From assembly GCF_020283565.1 (NCBI RefSeq), contig NC_060059.1, positions 48,752,572-48,816,571 on the forward strand: a DNA stretch of 64,000 nucleotides, written 5' to 3'. A model generated the notes under the pieces. It saw only the letters and a list, made by a program, of their open reading frames with translations, did not search any database and had not been told where the DNA came from. The number at the start of each line of letters is the position of its first letter. The first letter of the stretch is position 1. Of the stretch, positions 10,442 through 22,629 are shown piece after piece. The translations under genes were made by a program, and so were the position numbers. Origin of the DNA: Trifolium pratense. Its lineage: Eukaryota; Streptophyta; Magnoliopsida; Fabales; Fabaceae.

Positions 10442-12868
10442 CAGTTACAGCAGTTGAGGCGTGCAAAAGGAAACCGTTTTCTCTCCCATCAATCAATGCA
10501 CGCTAATTTAGGGAAATCATTACACACTTCCCTTAAATATGTCTTTACACGCAATCAATACACTTTCTCACAAATCCTAATTTTTGATCGTGAACCCTAT
10601 TCAACTGCTTCTCACTACAATCCTCATCCATTCAACTTCTCAAACTTCAAAAACCTTCATCCAAACATGTCTGAATCTTCCCAAACTACAAAGTCTGGTC
10701 GTTCTACTCGATCAAAGGCGAAGATCGATTCCTCGAAGATCATCAAGGACGCCGTCCCTGTTACGACTGTTCGTGCTTCCAAATCCAAAGCTCAAACAAA
10801 TGTCGCTGAGAAGAAAGGAAAAGAAAAATCTGTTGAGAAAAAGGAAGAAATCGTCAAAGTAAGTGATGCTATCTCTTCGTTGGGTAATAAATCGAGTAAA
10901 GGAAGTTCTAAAAGGAAAAGAAGGGATTACAAATCTAAGTTTTCTCTGTCTATGTCTGATTTGGTTTTTGATTCGAATGTTAACACATCTGAGAAAGCAA
11001 CTGAAGTAAACCCCAAAACTGTGTCTGATGTTGTTGAAACAATCGTGTCAACCGGTGAAAACCCTAGTCTAGAAAAATTGGGGTCTGAAGCTGAAAAGAG
11101 AGATCTTAACTCTATGCCTGTTGATACTGAGATGGAAGACACTCCTACAGAGGTTGAAACGGAAACTGCTAATGAATCACCAACAATTGCTGAGATGATG
11201 GCTGAAAAATCAATCCCTGTTGTTACTGAAGAGGTTGTCATGCAAGATGTTGAGACATCCTTGAATGAGAATGAAGATGTTGAAACTGTTGAGAAAGAAC
11301 TTGTGAAAGTTGCTGCTGAAAAAGATGTTGAGACAACTATCACAACATCTGAAACCTCAGATGAAGAGACTGAAATTGCTGATGAAGGAGTTTCTGCTGA
11401 TGAAGAGGAAACTCAATCTGAAGAGAGCAACCAGTCCATCCCTACAGATGAGCAAGAGGTTGAAGCTGACAAGCCTGCAGAAGCTGAGAAAGAGAAAGAT
11501 GTTGTTGATGTTGATGATTATGTCACCACCAAGACTGCTGAAAAATCAACTGGTGGTATAACAAAGAGATTGAGAAGCTGTACAGGGAAGGCTGTGGCCA
11601 CTGCAACCAAGACTCCTGCACCAAGAGTGAAAACAAAAGGTGTTGGACCAGTCAAGGGTTGGAGCAAAGTTCTCTCCCCTCCGAGTAAGAAGAAGGAAAC
11701 ACTGAAGAGAAAGAAGGAGTCATCTAGTGACTCAGACTATGATGTTGCTGAAGATGTTGCTAACATCTCCTCTGCCAATCCTAAGAAGACTACTGTGAAG
11801 AAGGCTCCACAAGGTGTTGAAGAAGCCCCATGTGATAACATCTCCTTCCATCGTGCTGCCTTTGCACTGAGATGGGACTACATTTACCAAAGGAGATTGG
11901 CTGTTGAAAGGGAACTGTCCAAAGATGCTCTCAAATGTCAAGACATCTTTGAATACATCAAGGAAGCTGGCCTGATGAAGACAGTCTGTGATTTCAGTCC
12001 ATGTTATGAGCTGCTGGTGAAAGAATTTCTGGTGAACATCCCTGAAGAATGTGATAACCCACTGAGCAAGGACTACCACAAAGTTTTTGTCAGAGGTAAA
12101 TGTGTCAATTTTTCTCCTGTTGTGATAAATAATTACTTAGGTAGGTCTGTAGAACCTAAGGCTGAATTAGAAGTTGCTAATGATGTTGTGAGTGCTGAGA
12201 TAACTGGTGGTAAGGTTAAGGTCTGGCCTACAAAGAAGCTGATACCCACGAGTATATTGAATGTCAAATATGCCATCCTCAATAGGATAGGGTCAACCAA
12301 TTGGGTACCAACTAAGCATGCAACCAATGTTGCAACCAACCTGGGTAGATTTATATATGCTGTAGGAACCAAGTTTGACTATGACTATGGAACCTTTATT
12401 TTTGATCAAACCATTAAGCATATTAGATCAACAGCTGTGAAGATGCCAATAGCTTTTCCATCTTTGCTGTGTGGAATTATCTTGGCCCAATACCCAGACA
12501 TCAAGGCTGTGACTGACACACCTAAGAAGAGGGAATCAGGTTTTACTTTTCATCATAAACTTTTTGGTAATCACAATGTTACTGAACATGTTGGGACATC
12601 TGCTGGTGGAGCTGCTGTTATGACCAAAAAGGAGATTATTGCTGGTTTAAAGGCTCAATGTCAGGATATTGATAAACAACAGGCTGAGCTTGAGGAGAGG
12701 AAGAATGTGTTCTTGAAAATGATTGAAGGATTGGAAACTGATGAGATACCTGTCAAAGCTAGTGCAAATATGGGTGCTACAGGTGATCAAAACAATGCAG
12801 ATGAGGAAGAAGGTTATGCTACTGCTACAGATGAGGATGAAGCCTCTGATAGTAGTGATGATGAATAA
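10442..12868 (+). CDS. Env-like ORF of the SIRE-type element, in frame behind the leaky gag-pol stop
   Basis: The reading frame continues from the gag-pol UAG without another stop for 808 codons. The first in-frame ATGs are at 10496 and 10667. Independent initiation from 10667, giving a protein starting MSESSQTTKSGRSTRSK, is the alternative to readthrough. The N-terminal half is rich in Lys, Ser, Glu and Asp and looks disordered. About residues 460-690, counted from 10454, include FVRGKCVNFSPVVINNYLGR, which resembles the plant 'putative transposon protein' (Transposase_32-like) domain. The C-terminus has a short coiled coil and an acidic tail. Sireviruses carry such a frame under the name env-like. 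No convincing signal peptide or fusion-type membrane segment is visible, so a true envelope role is not supported. Confidence 0.8.
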   Translation, partial: QLQQLRRAKGNRFLSHQSMHANLGKSLHTSLKYVFTRNQYTFSQILIFDREPYSTASHYNPHPFNFSNFKNLHPNMSESSQTTKSGRSTRSKAKIDSSKIIKDAVPVTTVRASKSKAQTNVAEKKGKEKSVEKKEEIVKVSDAISSLGNKSSKGSSKRKRRDYKSKFSLSMSDLVFDSNVNTSEKATEVNPKTVSDVVETIVSTGENPSLEKLGSEAEKRDLNSMPVDTEMEDTPTEVETETANESPTIAEMMAEKSIPVVTEEVVMQDVETSLNENEDVETVEKELVKVAAEKDVETTITTSETSDEETEIADEGVSADEEETQSEESNQSIPTDEQEVEADKPAEAEKEKDVVDVDDYVTTKTAEKSTGGITKRLRSCTGKAVATATKTPAPRVKTKGVGPVKGWSKVLSPPSKKKETLKRKKESSSDSDYDVAEDVANISSANPKKTTVKKAPQGVEEAPCDNISFHRAAFALRWDYIYQRRLAVERELSKDALKCQDIFEYIKEAGLMKTVCDFSPCYELLVKEFLVNIPEECDNPLSKDYHKVFVRGKCVNFSPVVINNYLGRSVEPKAELEVANDVVSAEITGGKVKVWPTKKLIPTSILNVKYAILNRIGSTNWVPTKHATNVATNLGRFIYAVGTKFDYDYGTFIFDQTIKHIRSTAVKMPIAFPSLLCGIILAQYPDIKAVTDTPKKRESGFTFHHKLFGNHNVTEHVGTSAGGAAVMTKKEIIAGLKAQCQDIDKQQAELEERKNVFLKMIEGLETDEIPVKASANMGATGDQNNADEEEGYATATDEDEASDSSDDE

Positions 12869-13506
12869 TTTTGTAATCTTTTCAATGTTTTGCTGAACTT
12901 TGTTATTTGTTTTTTTTGTGGGTTGTTTGTGCCCTGGATTTTAGCACCTTCTGAGTGCATGGTCTGTACTTTTAATTCTGCACTTTGGATACTTAACTTT
13001 CCTGTTTTGGCACATTTTGTGGCTAAAAAGGGGGAGTAGTACTTTGCTTTGTTTGTTTCTGCTACATGTTGTTGTGTCTTTTGTTATGACATGTTGTTAA
13101 GTAGCAGTAAGCAAGTATTCAGGGGGAGTAAATTTTTTTTACCCTGAGATGATGCACAAGCTGATGAAGTCAGGGGGAGTTTGCTGCTGAATGGATGCTG
13201 CCCTGATTGGACGAACATGTGCTAGAAGATGTGCTTCCATATGTCACAACACCTTTGATGACATATGACATATGATATATGTTTTGCTCTGATACCACGT
13301 TTTATTTTGCTCGAGGCAATTTGATGATAACTCCGCTGCTGCTGCCTCTGATGCATATATTTTTCACCTATGTGAAATTTTGTTTAACTGATGCTCTAAC
13401 ATTCCTTCCTTTGTGTGACCATGGTGATTTGAAGGATTGCGCTCTTTACATCTCTCAAAGGTAATGGCCTGAAATTGTTTTAGCCAAAAATTGCCAAAGG
13501 GGGAGA
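12869..13506 (+). other. 3' untranslated region and polypurine tract of the SIRE-type element
   Basis: Non-coding interval between the env-like frame and the 3' LTR. It contains several GGGGGAG purine motifs (near 13030, 13121 and 13171) before the terminal tract AAAGGGGGAGAT at about 13496-13507. The terminal tract is the expected plus-strand primer. Repeated purine motifs here are a Sirevirus trait. Confidence 0.8.
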
Positions 13507-13507
13507 T

Positions 13508-14526
13508 TGTTGGATATTTGAATTGGCTTAATTTTGCTAAAACAAATATACTAACAAGATGTTGGAAAACATGTTACAACATCATATTTATTCAAGGAAA
13601 TCTCGCGCATTTATGAGAGCATCTGCTATTTATGGAAATCCACTTAAAGAGCACGCTCAATGGAGATTTGATCTGATCAGGAATTTTAAGGATAAGATAA
13701 GACTTAATGGTACAACGGTATGATCACAATTATCCTATAAAGTCCTTAAACACTTTTGGAAAGTTTCTATACATTCTTGATGAAGATCAAAAGAGAATCA
13801 GATCACCTTTTATGAGCTACAAGGAGCGTCCTATCAGTAATGAAGAAAGAGGAGCGTGCTAGATCATTATATATACGAAGACCAAGCTCAAGAATAGATA
13901 TCTCATTGAAAAATATTAGTTACACATATTGAGTCTTTATTGAGTCTTTGTTGAGTGTTTTATTGTTTGATTGTAATTCTTGCTTGTGGATTCTATAACA
14001 CGAGTTAAGAAGTAAGTTTGTTATTTTAAGGTTACTCCTAAGCTTTGAAGTACGGAGTTTACCATGTGTGATTCACTTGAAGCTTTTAAGCAAAAGTGAA
14101 GTGTTGTCTTGACAAGTTGTCACCACATCTTTCCAAACATTGTATAATCAACACAGGTTGTGTTGTGTGAGTGGAAGTGAGATGGGATCTCATGTCTAGG
14201 AGTTCCTAGGCAGAAGTTGCATAAGTAGTGTCGAGGTTATAAGGCGTAAACCAGGGTTTGCTGGAGGTCTTAGAGTAAGGCGTAAATCCTAGGGTTTGCT
14301 GGAGGTCTTAGTAACTAGAGCTATTAGTGGATTTCCTTCCTGGATTGGTATCCCCCAGAGTAGGCAGTTGGCTGAACTGGGTTAACAATTACTTGTGTCA
14401 TTTATTTATTTTCTGTCAGTTTTGTATATGTTATATAAGATGTGCCAACAATAGAAAACAACATTATACACAAAGTAGTTGTTGGGACATCTTAGGCAAC
14501 ATCATTCTAGTGATACCAGAATTTCA
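13508..14526 (+). repeat. 3' LTR of the SIRE-type element
   Basis: Copy of 4566-5584 at a constant offset of 8942 with no difference noticed by eye. It is followed by the right target duplication GTTTA. Confidence 0.95.
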
Positions 14527-14737
14527 GTTTAAAATTATAAAAGAGATCTTGTATTTTTGTCTCTTCAATTAAAAATGACTTTCTTCAAAAGCAAATCAAA
14601 ATAGCTTTTTACCTTCAACCTAAGAATAAATTATCTTAACAAAATACTTGCAAAATAACTTACACACAATCATAACTAAAACATAAAAAAAAATCCTTTT
14701 ATAATCTAAAAGAAACCGACTCTAAGAGCCACACTTA

Positions 14738-14964
14738 GGTATCGTTTAGCCTGACTTTTTTTCCTCTTATTTAGAGCTTATGCAAACAGCTTATGCAATT
14801 TTTATATATTATTATAAGTTTGTCAAGGTAGTTTATGATAAAATAGCTTATAAAATTACAATTTTCACTAGTGTGAACTTATAAAATAGCATAAAACCTA
14901 ATTTATATTGCATAAGCTGTTTGCATAAGCTCTAAAAAAAAGTTGGGTCAAACGAACATTTACT
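14738..14964. mobile_element. Short MITE with long terminal inverted repeats
   Basis: The left arm contains TAGAGCTTATGCAAACAGCT. The right arm contains its reverse complement, and both outer ends read like TCGTTTRRCCNRACTTTTTTT. The 227-bp size and symmetrical AT-rich body suggest a non-autonomous class II element. Exact ends and target duplication were not settled. Confidence 0.6.
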
Positions 14965-15264
14965 CTAAAATGTAAATATCACTATTGTAACAAAAGTGTG
15001 GAAGATCAAACAAAACCGAGACTGATCCAATCATCATGTTTTTAGTATCCTCTTTTCTTCTCCACCTTTATAAGAAGGATCCGACTCCTCTAAAATGAGT
15101 GAATTTACTTTAAAGTGTAAAATGAATGATATCAACCGTTAACTAATAAAGCAAAGATAAATATTATAAGGACATCTTAACAAATCATGGGATTATTGTA
15201 ACTACAATCCTTAATTTCTCCACTTTATACTTTACTTACTTTAGACAATTCATATAAGAAACGT

Positions 15265-16193
<929 letters not shown>

Positions 16194-16265
<72 letters not shown>
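16194..16265. repeat. (AT)36 microsatellite, right of the MITE
   Basis: An uninterrupted AT tract starting at the end of the inverted-repeat element. Together with the left tract it implies insertion into one pre-existing microsatellite, or expansion of short AT target duplications on both sides. Confidence 0.95.
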
Positions 16266-16268
<3 letters not shown>

Positions 16269-16314
16269 TTGTACCACATATTACAAGTATAAATATTAAA
16301 CCACAAGAGAAATT

Positions 16315-16825
16315 ATAGAATTTTGAGTTAGTAATTACTTTGTTTGCATCTCCTTCCTCAAATATAACCATTGCCAATATGTGCTTTATGCCCATCGACA
16401 TGTATTTGGTAACAAAGAAAAACCAAATGTTAATTGCTTCACACACTCCAGAATAAAATATGACAAAAAGTAATTTAAAAAAAAAATCAAATGTATTTGG
16501 TCTGAAAATATGAACAAATACATTTGACTTTTTGGGTTTTATATTTCACTTTTGATGGAGTAAATTTTAGTTGTACATAAACTATGCCTTAGGAATTAAC
16601 AAATAAAACATACTTGCGCGAATTTGATCTTAGGTGAGCAAAAGTCTTATACTGGTTCAATGGTTGAACTACTGGCGCTTGTTTCTGCACATCAAAATAG
16701 ACCTTAGGCTTGCCCCTCCAACCTATTCCTATGATCCATAGTAATATAAGGAATGGGTTTGATTGAAAAAAACTTAAAGTTGAAAAGTAGTTGGATGAGA
16801 GATAGACAAATGATTAAAGGTGTGC
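16315..16825 (-). repeat. Left arm of a decayed large inverted repeat
   Basis: The reverse complement of this segment aligns along its length with 23355-23888. Shared blocks include the stretches around TTCAATCAAACCCATTCC, AGGTTGGAGGGGCAAG and TTGGCAATGGTT. Identity by eye is about 75-85 percent with indels. It may be two copies of one transposon family in opposite orientation or the arms of one foldback element. Confidence 0.65.
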
Positions 16826-16856
16826 GTTTGTTTGCGGTAATTATAAGCATAATAAA

Positions 16857-18103
16857 TGTTGGAACAAAGAGCACAATATTGTGTGAATTGAAAATAAAAT
16901 ATTGAGTCCCACATCGGGTACTAGAACATATTAAGTATGTATTATATACTAATGTGTATTTTGAGTATAAATATAATAATAGGAAGAGTGGTAGAAAAAG
17001 TCAGAACATGTGTTCCTATTAAGAAGCATCAGTTATTTTTCCTTTCCTATTTAAGTGTTAAAAACCTAATAGATTAAAGTCTAATGAAGCATTAGAAAGT
17101 GTGTGACGGCTGCATAAATGGAACTTCACGTTCCCAGAATAATTAGATTGGCCGCCGCCCACTATATCAATCCATACGGTGATGATGCATGGTCTAGGTG
17201 TGAAACATTATAAGCTCATGACAACTGAGAAAAAGAGATCAACATATTTGGAATTAGGAGAACCGTGATATATATATAGGCAATGAGAGCACCAAGCTTG
17301 TCAACGTGAACAACACCTCTTTGGTATTCTCTTTGCTTATCTTTTACAAATTCAATTGTTTCTATGGTTTAGATTCTACTATACACACTTGTCATCATTA
17401 TTAGCAATTTGACATTGATGTAGTAGTAGAAATAATTGTTGTGATCAGTTTGTTTTAATTAACACAAAAACATCGGTTGAAGTGGAAATATTTCACCATT
17501 AACTAGACTTGTTAGAAGTGAGCCATATTAAAGTTAAAATAGAATGAATGAATTATTCATATTAATTGGTTTCATTATTCGGTTATGCAAATTAATTAGA
17601 AAGATTTGTATTAGGTTGTGTTCCTAATAGCTTAGAGAATAATTTTGAAGTTTATTCAATTTGTTTTGAGATACTAATATTAGTATTAGTATTAGTATTA
17701 TTAATTAATATATATTTTAAGAGTGATCATAGTATCACAGTTTCTTTAAATTTAAGAATGGCCATAGTGTCATATTAATTCCCTATGATTTGAATGATCT
17801 TAGTACCATATTAGAATGGTCATAGCACCATATTAGAATGGACTTAAAATCATAGCGCAATGGTTTTAGTACCATATTTGAGGGTGTAATTCTTGCCCGA
17901 TATCTACAGTGCAGTATTTATCGGTATCAGTAGAGAACTGGGCTGTTTTATCCTGGAGACTTCGTGGTTGATCGTCTGCCTTGCACAATTTTGGGCAGTG
18001 CCGCGAAACGTCTTAAAGAAAGCGTATTCACCCGCGACTCAGTCCAGTAATCTCTTCGGTGGCTGAAAATTATTTTTAACGATTTTGAACCTCGGAAACA
18101 ACA
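16857..18103 (+). repeat. 5' LTR of the decayed copia element
   Basis: The 1247-bp repeat has a TATATATATA box at 17269-17278. No standard TGGTATCAGAGC primer site follows it. Instead a segment just inside the element is complementary to part of the LTR. Confidence 0.93.
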
Positions 18104-18118
18104 ATTTTAAGACGTTTC
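18005..18118 (+). promoter_or_regulatory. Inverted repeat spanning the LTR end and primer-site position
   Basis: GAAACGTCTTAAA (18005-18017, inside the LTR) is the exact reverse complement of TTTAAGACGTTTC (18106-18118), which starts two bases after the LTR. The second copy occupies the position where a tRNA primer site would be. Confidence 0.6.
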
Positions 18119-18123
18119 TTTCT

Positions 18124-20862
18124 GCCATGTCTACCGAAGAAATTACTGGCTCAGATTATGATGTTGCTAACTAGAACAAACCATTTCGGTTTGAAGGGAA
18201 TCACTTTAAATATTGGCAATAAAAGTTATGTTGTTATAATAACAACAGAGTTGCTATTATATTGAAGAAAGATATTCCAATTTTACTTTAAAAATTTAAC
18301 AAGCTATAAGGATAACTGGCTAAACAATATTCCCTCGAATGTCTGATAACATGTCTTCGCATTGAAGAAGAAGCAAGAAAGCAAGATCAGAAAAATGAAG
18401 TGCTTGTTGTCTTGAACAATAACACTAGAAAGAAATTCACAAGTCTGAAGCCAACCGGCAAATTATTCAAGAATCAGATACACAATGTGAATTAAAACTC
18501 TAGATGGTATTTTGATTAGAAACAGAAAAAATCATCACTTTTATTGATGACTGTTCAAGTTATATTTTCATATATCTTATGAAAAAATAAAAGTGAGTGA
18601 TGTTTTTGACATGTTCCAATTATATGGAACTGAAATTGAAAAGTAATTCAATGAGAAAATCAAATGATTTTAGAGGCACAAAAGTATGATTCCCACATTT
18701 TCAATGAGTATGAAATTATCATGAAACAACTGCACCTTACTCTTTTGAAATGAACGGTAAAGTTTAAAAAAAATTTATAGAACCTTTACCGAGCTAGTTA
18801 TTGTTGCAATCATGCTTAATTTCAATGTTGCATCTCATTATATTAGTGTAAGAAATTTTATTAATCGATTGTTTTGTGCTAAGTAGAGTGCCTAAGTACA
18901 AGAACAAAATTTCTGCGTATGAAATTTTGAAGAAAAGACAATCTAATTTGTCTTATTTTAGAACTTGGGTTTATCTGGCCTATGTTTTAAATTCCAGAAA
19001 CTAAAAGAGTTAAACTCACTAGTAGAGCCTATGAAATTGTACTCAGTGAGTATATAATTAACAGTAAAGCTTATAGGCTTTATGACCTATATGCTAAAAT
19101 GGTGATAGAATCAAATGAAATTGATTGATATAAAAACAAAATTCTCTTTAAATTGAGAAATAGTGGGGGCACTAGTGGGGGTATTGCAACTGATCACATT
19201 CCAGTGATCAGAAGCAGTTATGAGAACATCGAACAAGATGTTACGGAACCTCGAAGAGGTAAGATAGCAATAGTTGCTAAAGAGTGTGAACCTTGTTACA
19301 TGGTTTATACATTAGAAGAGAATCTATAACTAGTTTTCAAGAAGTCTTGTCTTCCTTAAAGGCTAATATATGGCAAAAGACCATAAAAGATATGATAGGT
19401 TCTCTAGGGTCTAATAAGACTTGACATTTGAAAGAATTGCCTCCTGAGTACAAACCAATGAGTTGTAAATGAATTTTGAAAAATAATCTAAAACATTATA
19501 GAAATTTTGTTAAATACAAGGCTCACCTTGTAGCCAATGGTTTTAGATAAAGAAAAAAAATAGATTTCTTCAAAAGTTTTTCTCTGTCACAATAATAACA
19601 TCCATAGTGTTACTAAAATATTTTGATGCTATTTATAACTGAATAGTACACCAAAAGGATGTCAAAACTATTTTTCCTTTGTTTTTATGGTGACTTGAAG
19701 AAGAAATTTATTTGGAACAACCTAAATATTTTGTAACTCATGGGTGGCAAAGAAAAAAAAAGAAAACTAAAGTCTATAAGTTATATAGTACTTTGTATGG
19801 TCTTAAATAAGTCATAAGAAATGTCATGAAAAGTTTGACAATTTGATGATGTCAAATGAATTAAAAGTGAATGAAAGTGACAAATGTATTTACTATAAAC
19901 TAGTAAATAGCATTTGCATTATCATATGTCTCTATGTAAATGATTTACTTGTTAGAGCAAACATTCATGTTGTGAATGGAGTGAAATCATTGTTGTCTAA
20001 CAACTTTGATAAGAAAGAGTTCGAAAAGGTAGATGTAATCTTAGTTATTAAGATTATTAACTCATAAATGAGAATTCTTTAAATCAATCTCACTATGTTG
20101 AGAAGATCTTTAAGAAGTACAATTACTTTGACAGTAAACGTACTTGCACACCTTACGATACAAGTATAAAATTACTTAAGAACACTGGTGAAGGTGTCAA
20201 ACAAATTGAGTATGTGAGCAACATTGGCAGACTTTGGTATGTCATTGATTGTATTAGACCCGACATTGTAAATGTCGTGGTATTGTTGTGCAGATTTATT
20301 AGTAAACTTAATAATGAGCATTGATATGCTATTGACAGGTTCATGAGATACCTTAAAAGGACCATGAATCTTAGATTATATTAGCAGAGATTTCTTGCTG
20401 TACTTGAAGGATCCAGTAATGTAGATTGAAATATATTATCATATGGTCCTAAAAATAGTAGAGAAACTATATCTTGGAAATCAAAGAAACAGATCATACT
20501 GGCTCTGTCCACTATGGAATCTGAAATGATAGCATTATTGACTGCTAATGAAGAAGCAAGACAGTTGAGATACTTGCTAGCTAAGATTCCTTTATGGAAT
20601 AATCTATACCAGATGTGTTGATCCATTGCGATAGTACCGCGGCTATTGCATAAATTGAGAACCGTTATTATAACGGTAAGAGACGTCAAATAAGAAGAAA
20701 GCACAACATAGAGAGAAAGTTACTCTCTAAGAGAGCTGTAAGAATGGGTCATGTACACACTGATGAAAATTTAGCAGATCCTTTGACGAAAGGAATGGCT
20801 AAAAAGGAAGTCCATAATACATCCAAGAAGATGGGACTAATGCCTAAGAATTGCTCATAATG
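18124..20862 (+). pseudogene. Decayed gag-pol of the second copia element
   Basis: A frame opens at the ATG at about 18128 and stops after 16 codons. Gag-like words (PFRFEGNHFKYWQ) follow, with stops. RT pieces include EEIYLEQPKYFV (near 19700), LYGLK followed by a stop, and YVNDLLV (near 19935), where the usual YVDD catalytic pair has lost one Asp. RNase H-like LSTMESEMIAL (near 20510) and a terminal GMAKKEV (near 20795) mark the end. Multiple stops and frameshifts, plus an interior about 1 kb shorter than a full copia element, show that no functional protein can be made. Confidence 0.9.
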
Positions 20863-21375
20863 GTAACCCAACCTAAAAGACTGGAGATCCCAAGAATTAG
20901 GTTCCAATGGGTAAACAACAAGTTGTGAGTGGTAGGAAATGATCATGCAAGTGAAGAAGCATGAATCCTGAAGCGGATGTGAAAGGATGAGATAATAGAA
21001 ACTCTTAATGAGATCTATACTCTAATATGAGTGGAGTACCAAGCTTCAGGAGTACTCCAGATAGACTCACCTATATGAATGTGGAACTGAGGCCGGTTCC
21101 TATGGAGTTTTGAGGCGAATTCCTAGAGCGTTCATGAAACCGGGATACACGTGCAGGGCCATTAAAGCACGGGCTTTTAAGATACACCTTAAGAGAGGTT
21201 GTGTGCGGGTTTGAGAAAAATCTGAGATAGAGTTCAAGACAAGCGTCACTCTTGTTAAATCAGGCTCTTACTTGCTATGTGAAGGTTCAAGACAAGCGTC
21301 ACCTTTGCTTATGCACAATCTTATCGAAGCGTCCTACGCTATTTTGGAATTTTCTTTTAAATTCAAGTGGGGGAT

Positions 21376-22622
21376 TGTTGGAACAAAGAGCACAATATTG
21401 TGTGAATTGAAAATAAAATATTGAGTCCCACATCGGGTACTAGAACATATTAAGTATGTATTATATACTAATGTGTATTTTGAGTATAAATATAATAATA
21501 GGAAGAGTGGTAGAAAAAGTCAGAACATGTGTTCCTATTAAGAAGCATCAGTTATTTTTCCTTTCCTATTTAAGTGTTAAAAACCTAATAGATTAAAGTC
21601 TAATGAAGCATTAGAAAGTGTGTGACGGCTGCATAAATGGAACTTCACGTTCCCAGAATAATTAGATTGGCCGCCGCCCACTATATCAATCCATACGGTG
21701 ATGATGCATGGTCTAGGTGTGAAACATTATAAGCTCATGACAACTGAGAAAAAGAGATCAACATATTTGGAATTAGGAGAACCGTGATATATATATAGGC
21801 AATGAGAGCACCAAGCTTGTCAACGTGAACAACACCTCTTTGGTATTCTCTTTGCTTATCTTTTACAAATTCAATTGTTTCTATGGTTTAGATTCTACTA
21901 TACACACTTGTCATCATTATTAGCAATTTGACATTGATGTAGTAGTAGAAATAATTGTTGTGATCAGTTTGTTTTAATTAACACAAAAACATCGGTTGAA
22001 GTGGAAATATTTCACCATTAACTAGACTTGTTAGAAGTGAGCCATATTAAAGTTAAAATAGAATGAATGAATTATTCATATTAATTGGTTTCATTATTCG
22101 GTTATGCAAATTAATTAGAAAGATTTGTATTAGGTTGTGTTCCTAATAGCTTAGAGAATAATTTTGAAGTTTATTCAATTTGTTTTGAGATACTAATATT
22201 AGTATTAGTATTAGTATTATTAATTAATATATATTTTAAGAGTGATCATAGTATCACAGTTTCTTTAAATTTAAGAATGGCCATAGTGTCATATTAATTC
22301 CCTATGATTTGAATGATCTTAGTACCATATTAGAATGGTCATAGCACCATATTAGAATGGACTTAAAATCATAGCGCAATGGTTTTAGTACCATATTTGA
22401 GGGTGTAATTCTTGCCCGATATCTACAGTGCAGTATTTATCGGTATCAGTAGAGAACTGGGCTGTTTTATCCTGGAGACTTCGTGGTTGATCGTCTGCCT
22501 TGCACAATTTTGGGCAGTGCCGCGAAACGTCTTAAAGAAAGCGTATTCACCCGCGACTCAGTCCAGTAATCTCTTCGGTGGCTGAAAATTATTTTTAACG
22601 ATTTTGAACCTCGGAAACAACA
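21376..22622 (+). repeat. 3' LTR of the decayed copia element
   Basis: Copy of 16857-18103, preceded by the polypurine tract at 21366-21375 and followed by the ATAAA duplication. Confidence 0.93.
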
Positions 22623-22629
22623 ATAAATA

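Larger units (their letters stand above)
4566..14526 (+). mobile_element. Complete SIRE/Maximus-type Ty1-copia retrotransposon, 9961 bp
   Basis: The element has two 1019-bp LTRs starting TG and ending CA and a perfect 5-bp target duplication GTTTA (4561-4565 and 14527-14531). It has a primer-binding site complementary to initiator Met tRNA, an intact gag-pol frame, a downstream env-like frame and a polypurine tract. The domain order protease-integrase-RT-RNase H defines Ty1/copia. The large gag with a coiled coil and two zinc knuckles, the extra 3' frame and the purine-rich motifs before the 3' LTR point to the Sirevirus lineage. The LTRs keep one constant offset and no difference was noticed by eye, so the insertion is very recent. 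All parts needed for autonomous movement appear present. Confidence 0.96.
16857..22622 (+). mobile_element. Ty1-copia element with matching LTRs and decayed interior, 5766 bp
   Basis: Two 1247-bp terminal repeats begin TGTTGGAACAAAGAGC and end AACAACA. They are flanked by a perfect 5-bp duplication ATAAA (16852-16856 and 22623-22627). The two repeats show no difference by eye and keep an exact offset of 4519. A polypurine tract (AGTGGGGGAT) precedes the 3' repeat. The 3272-bp interior carries recognisable but broken gag, integrase, RT and RNase H pieces. It is therefore a non-autonomous copy that moved recently, presumably using proteins supplied by a relative. Confidence 0.93.

Noticed and set aside
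10442..12868. True retroviral envelope protein
   Set aside because: No signal peptide, cleavage site or fusion segment is visible. The name env-like is kept only because of its position.
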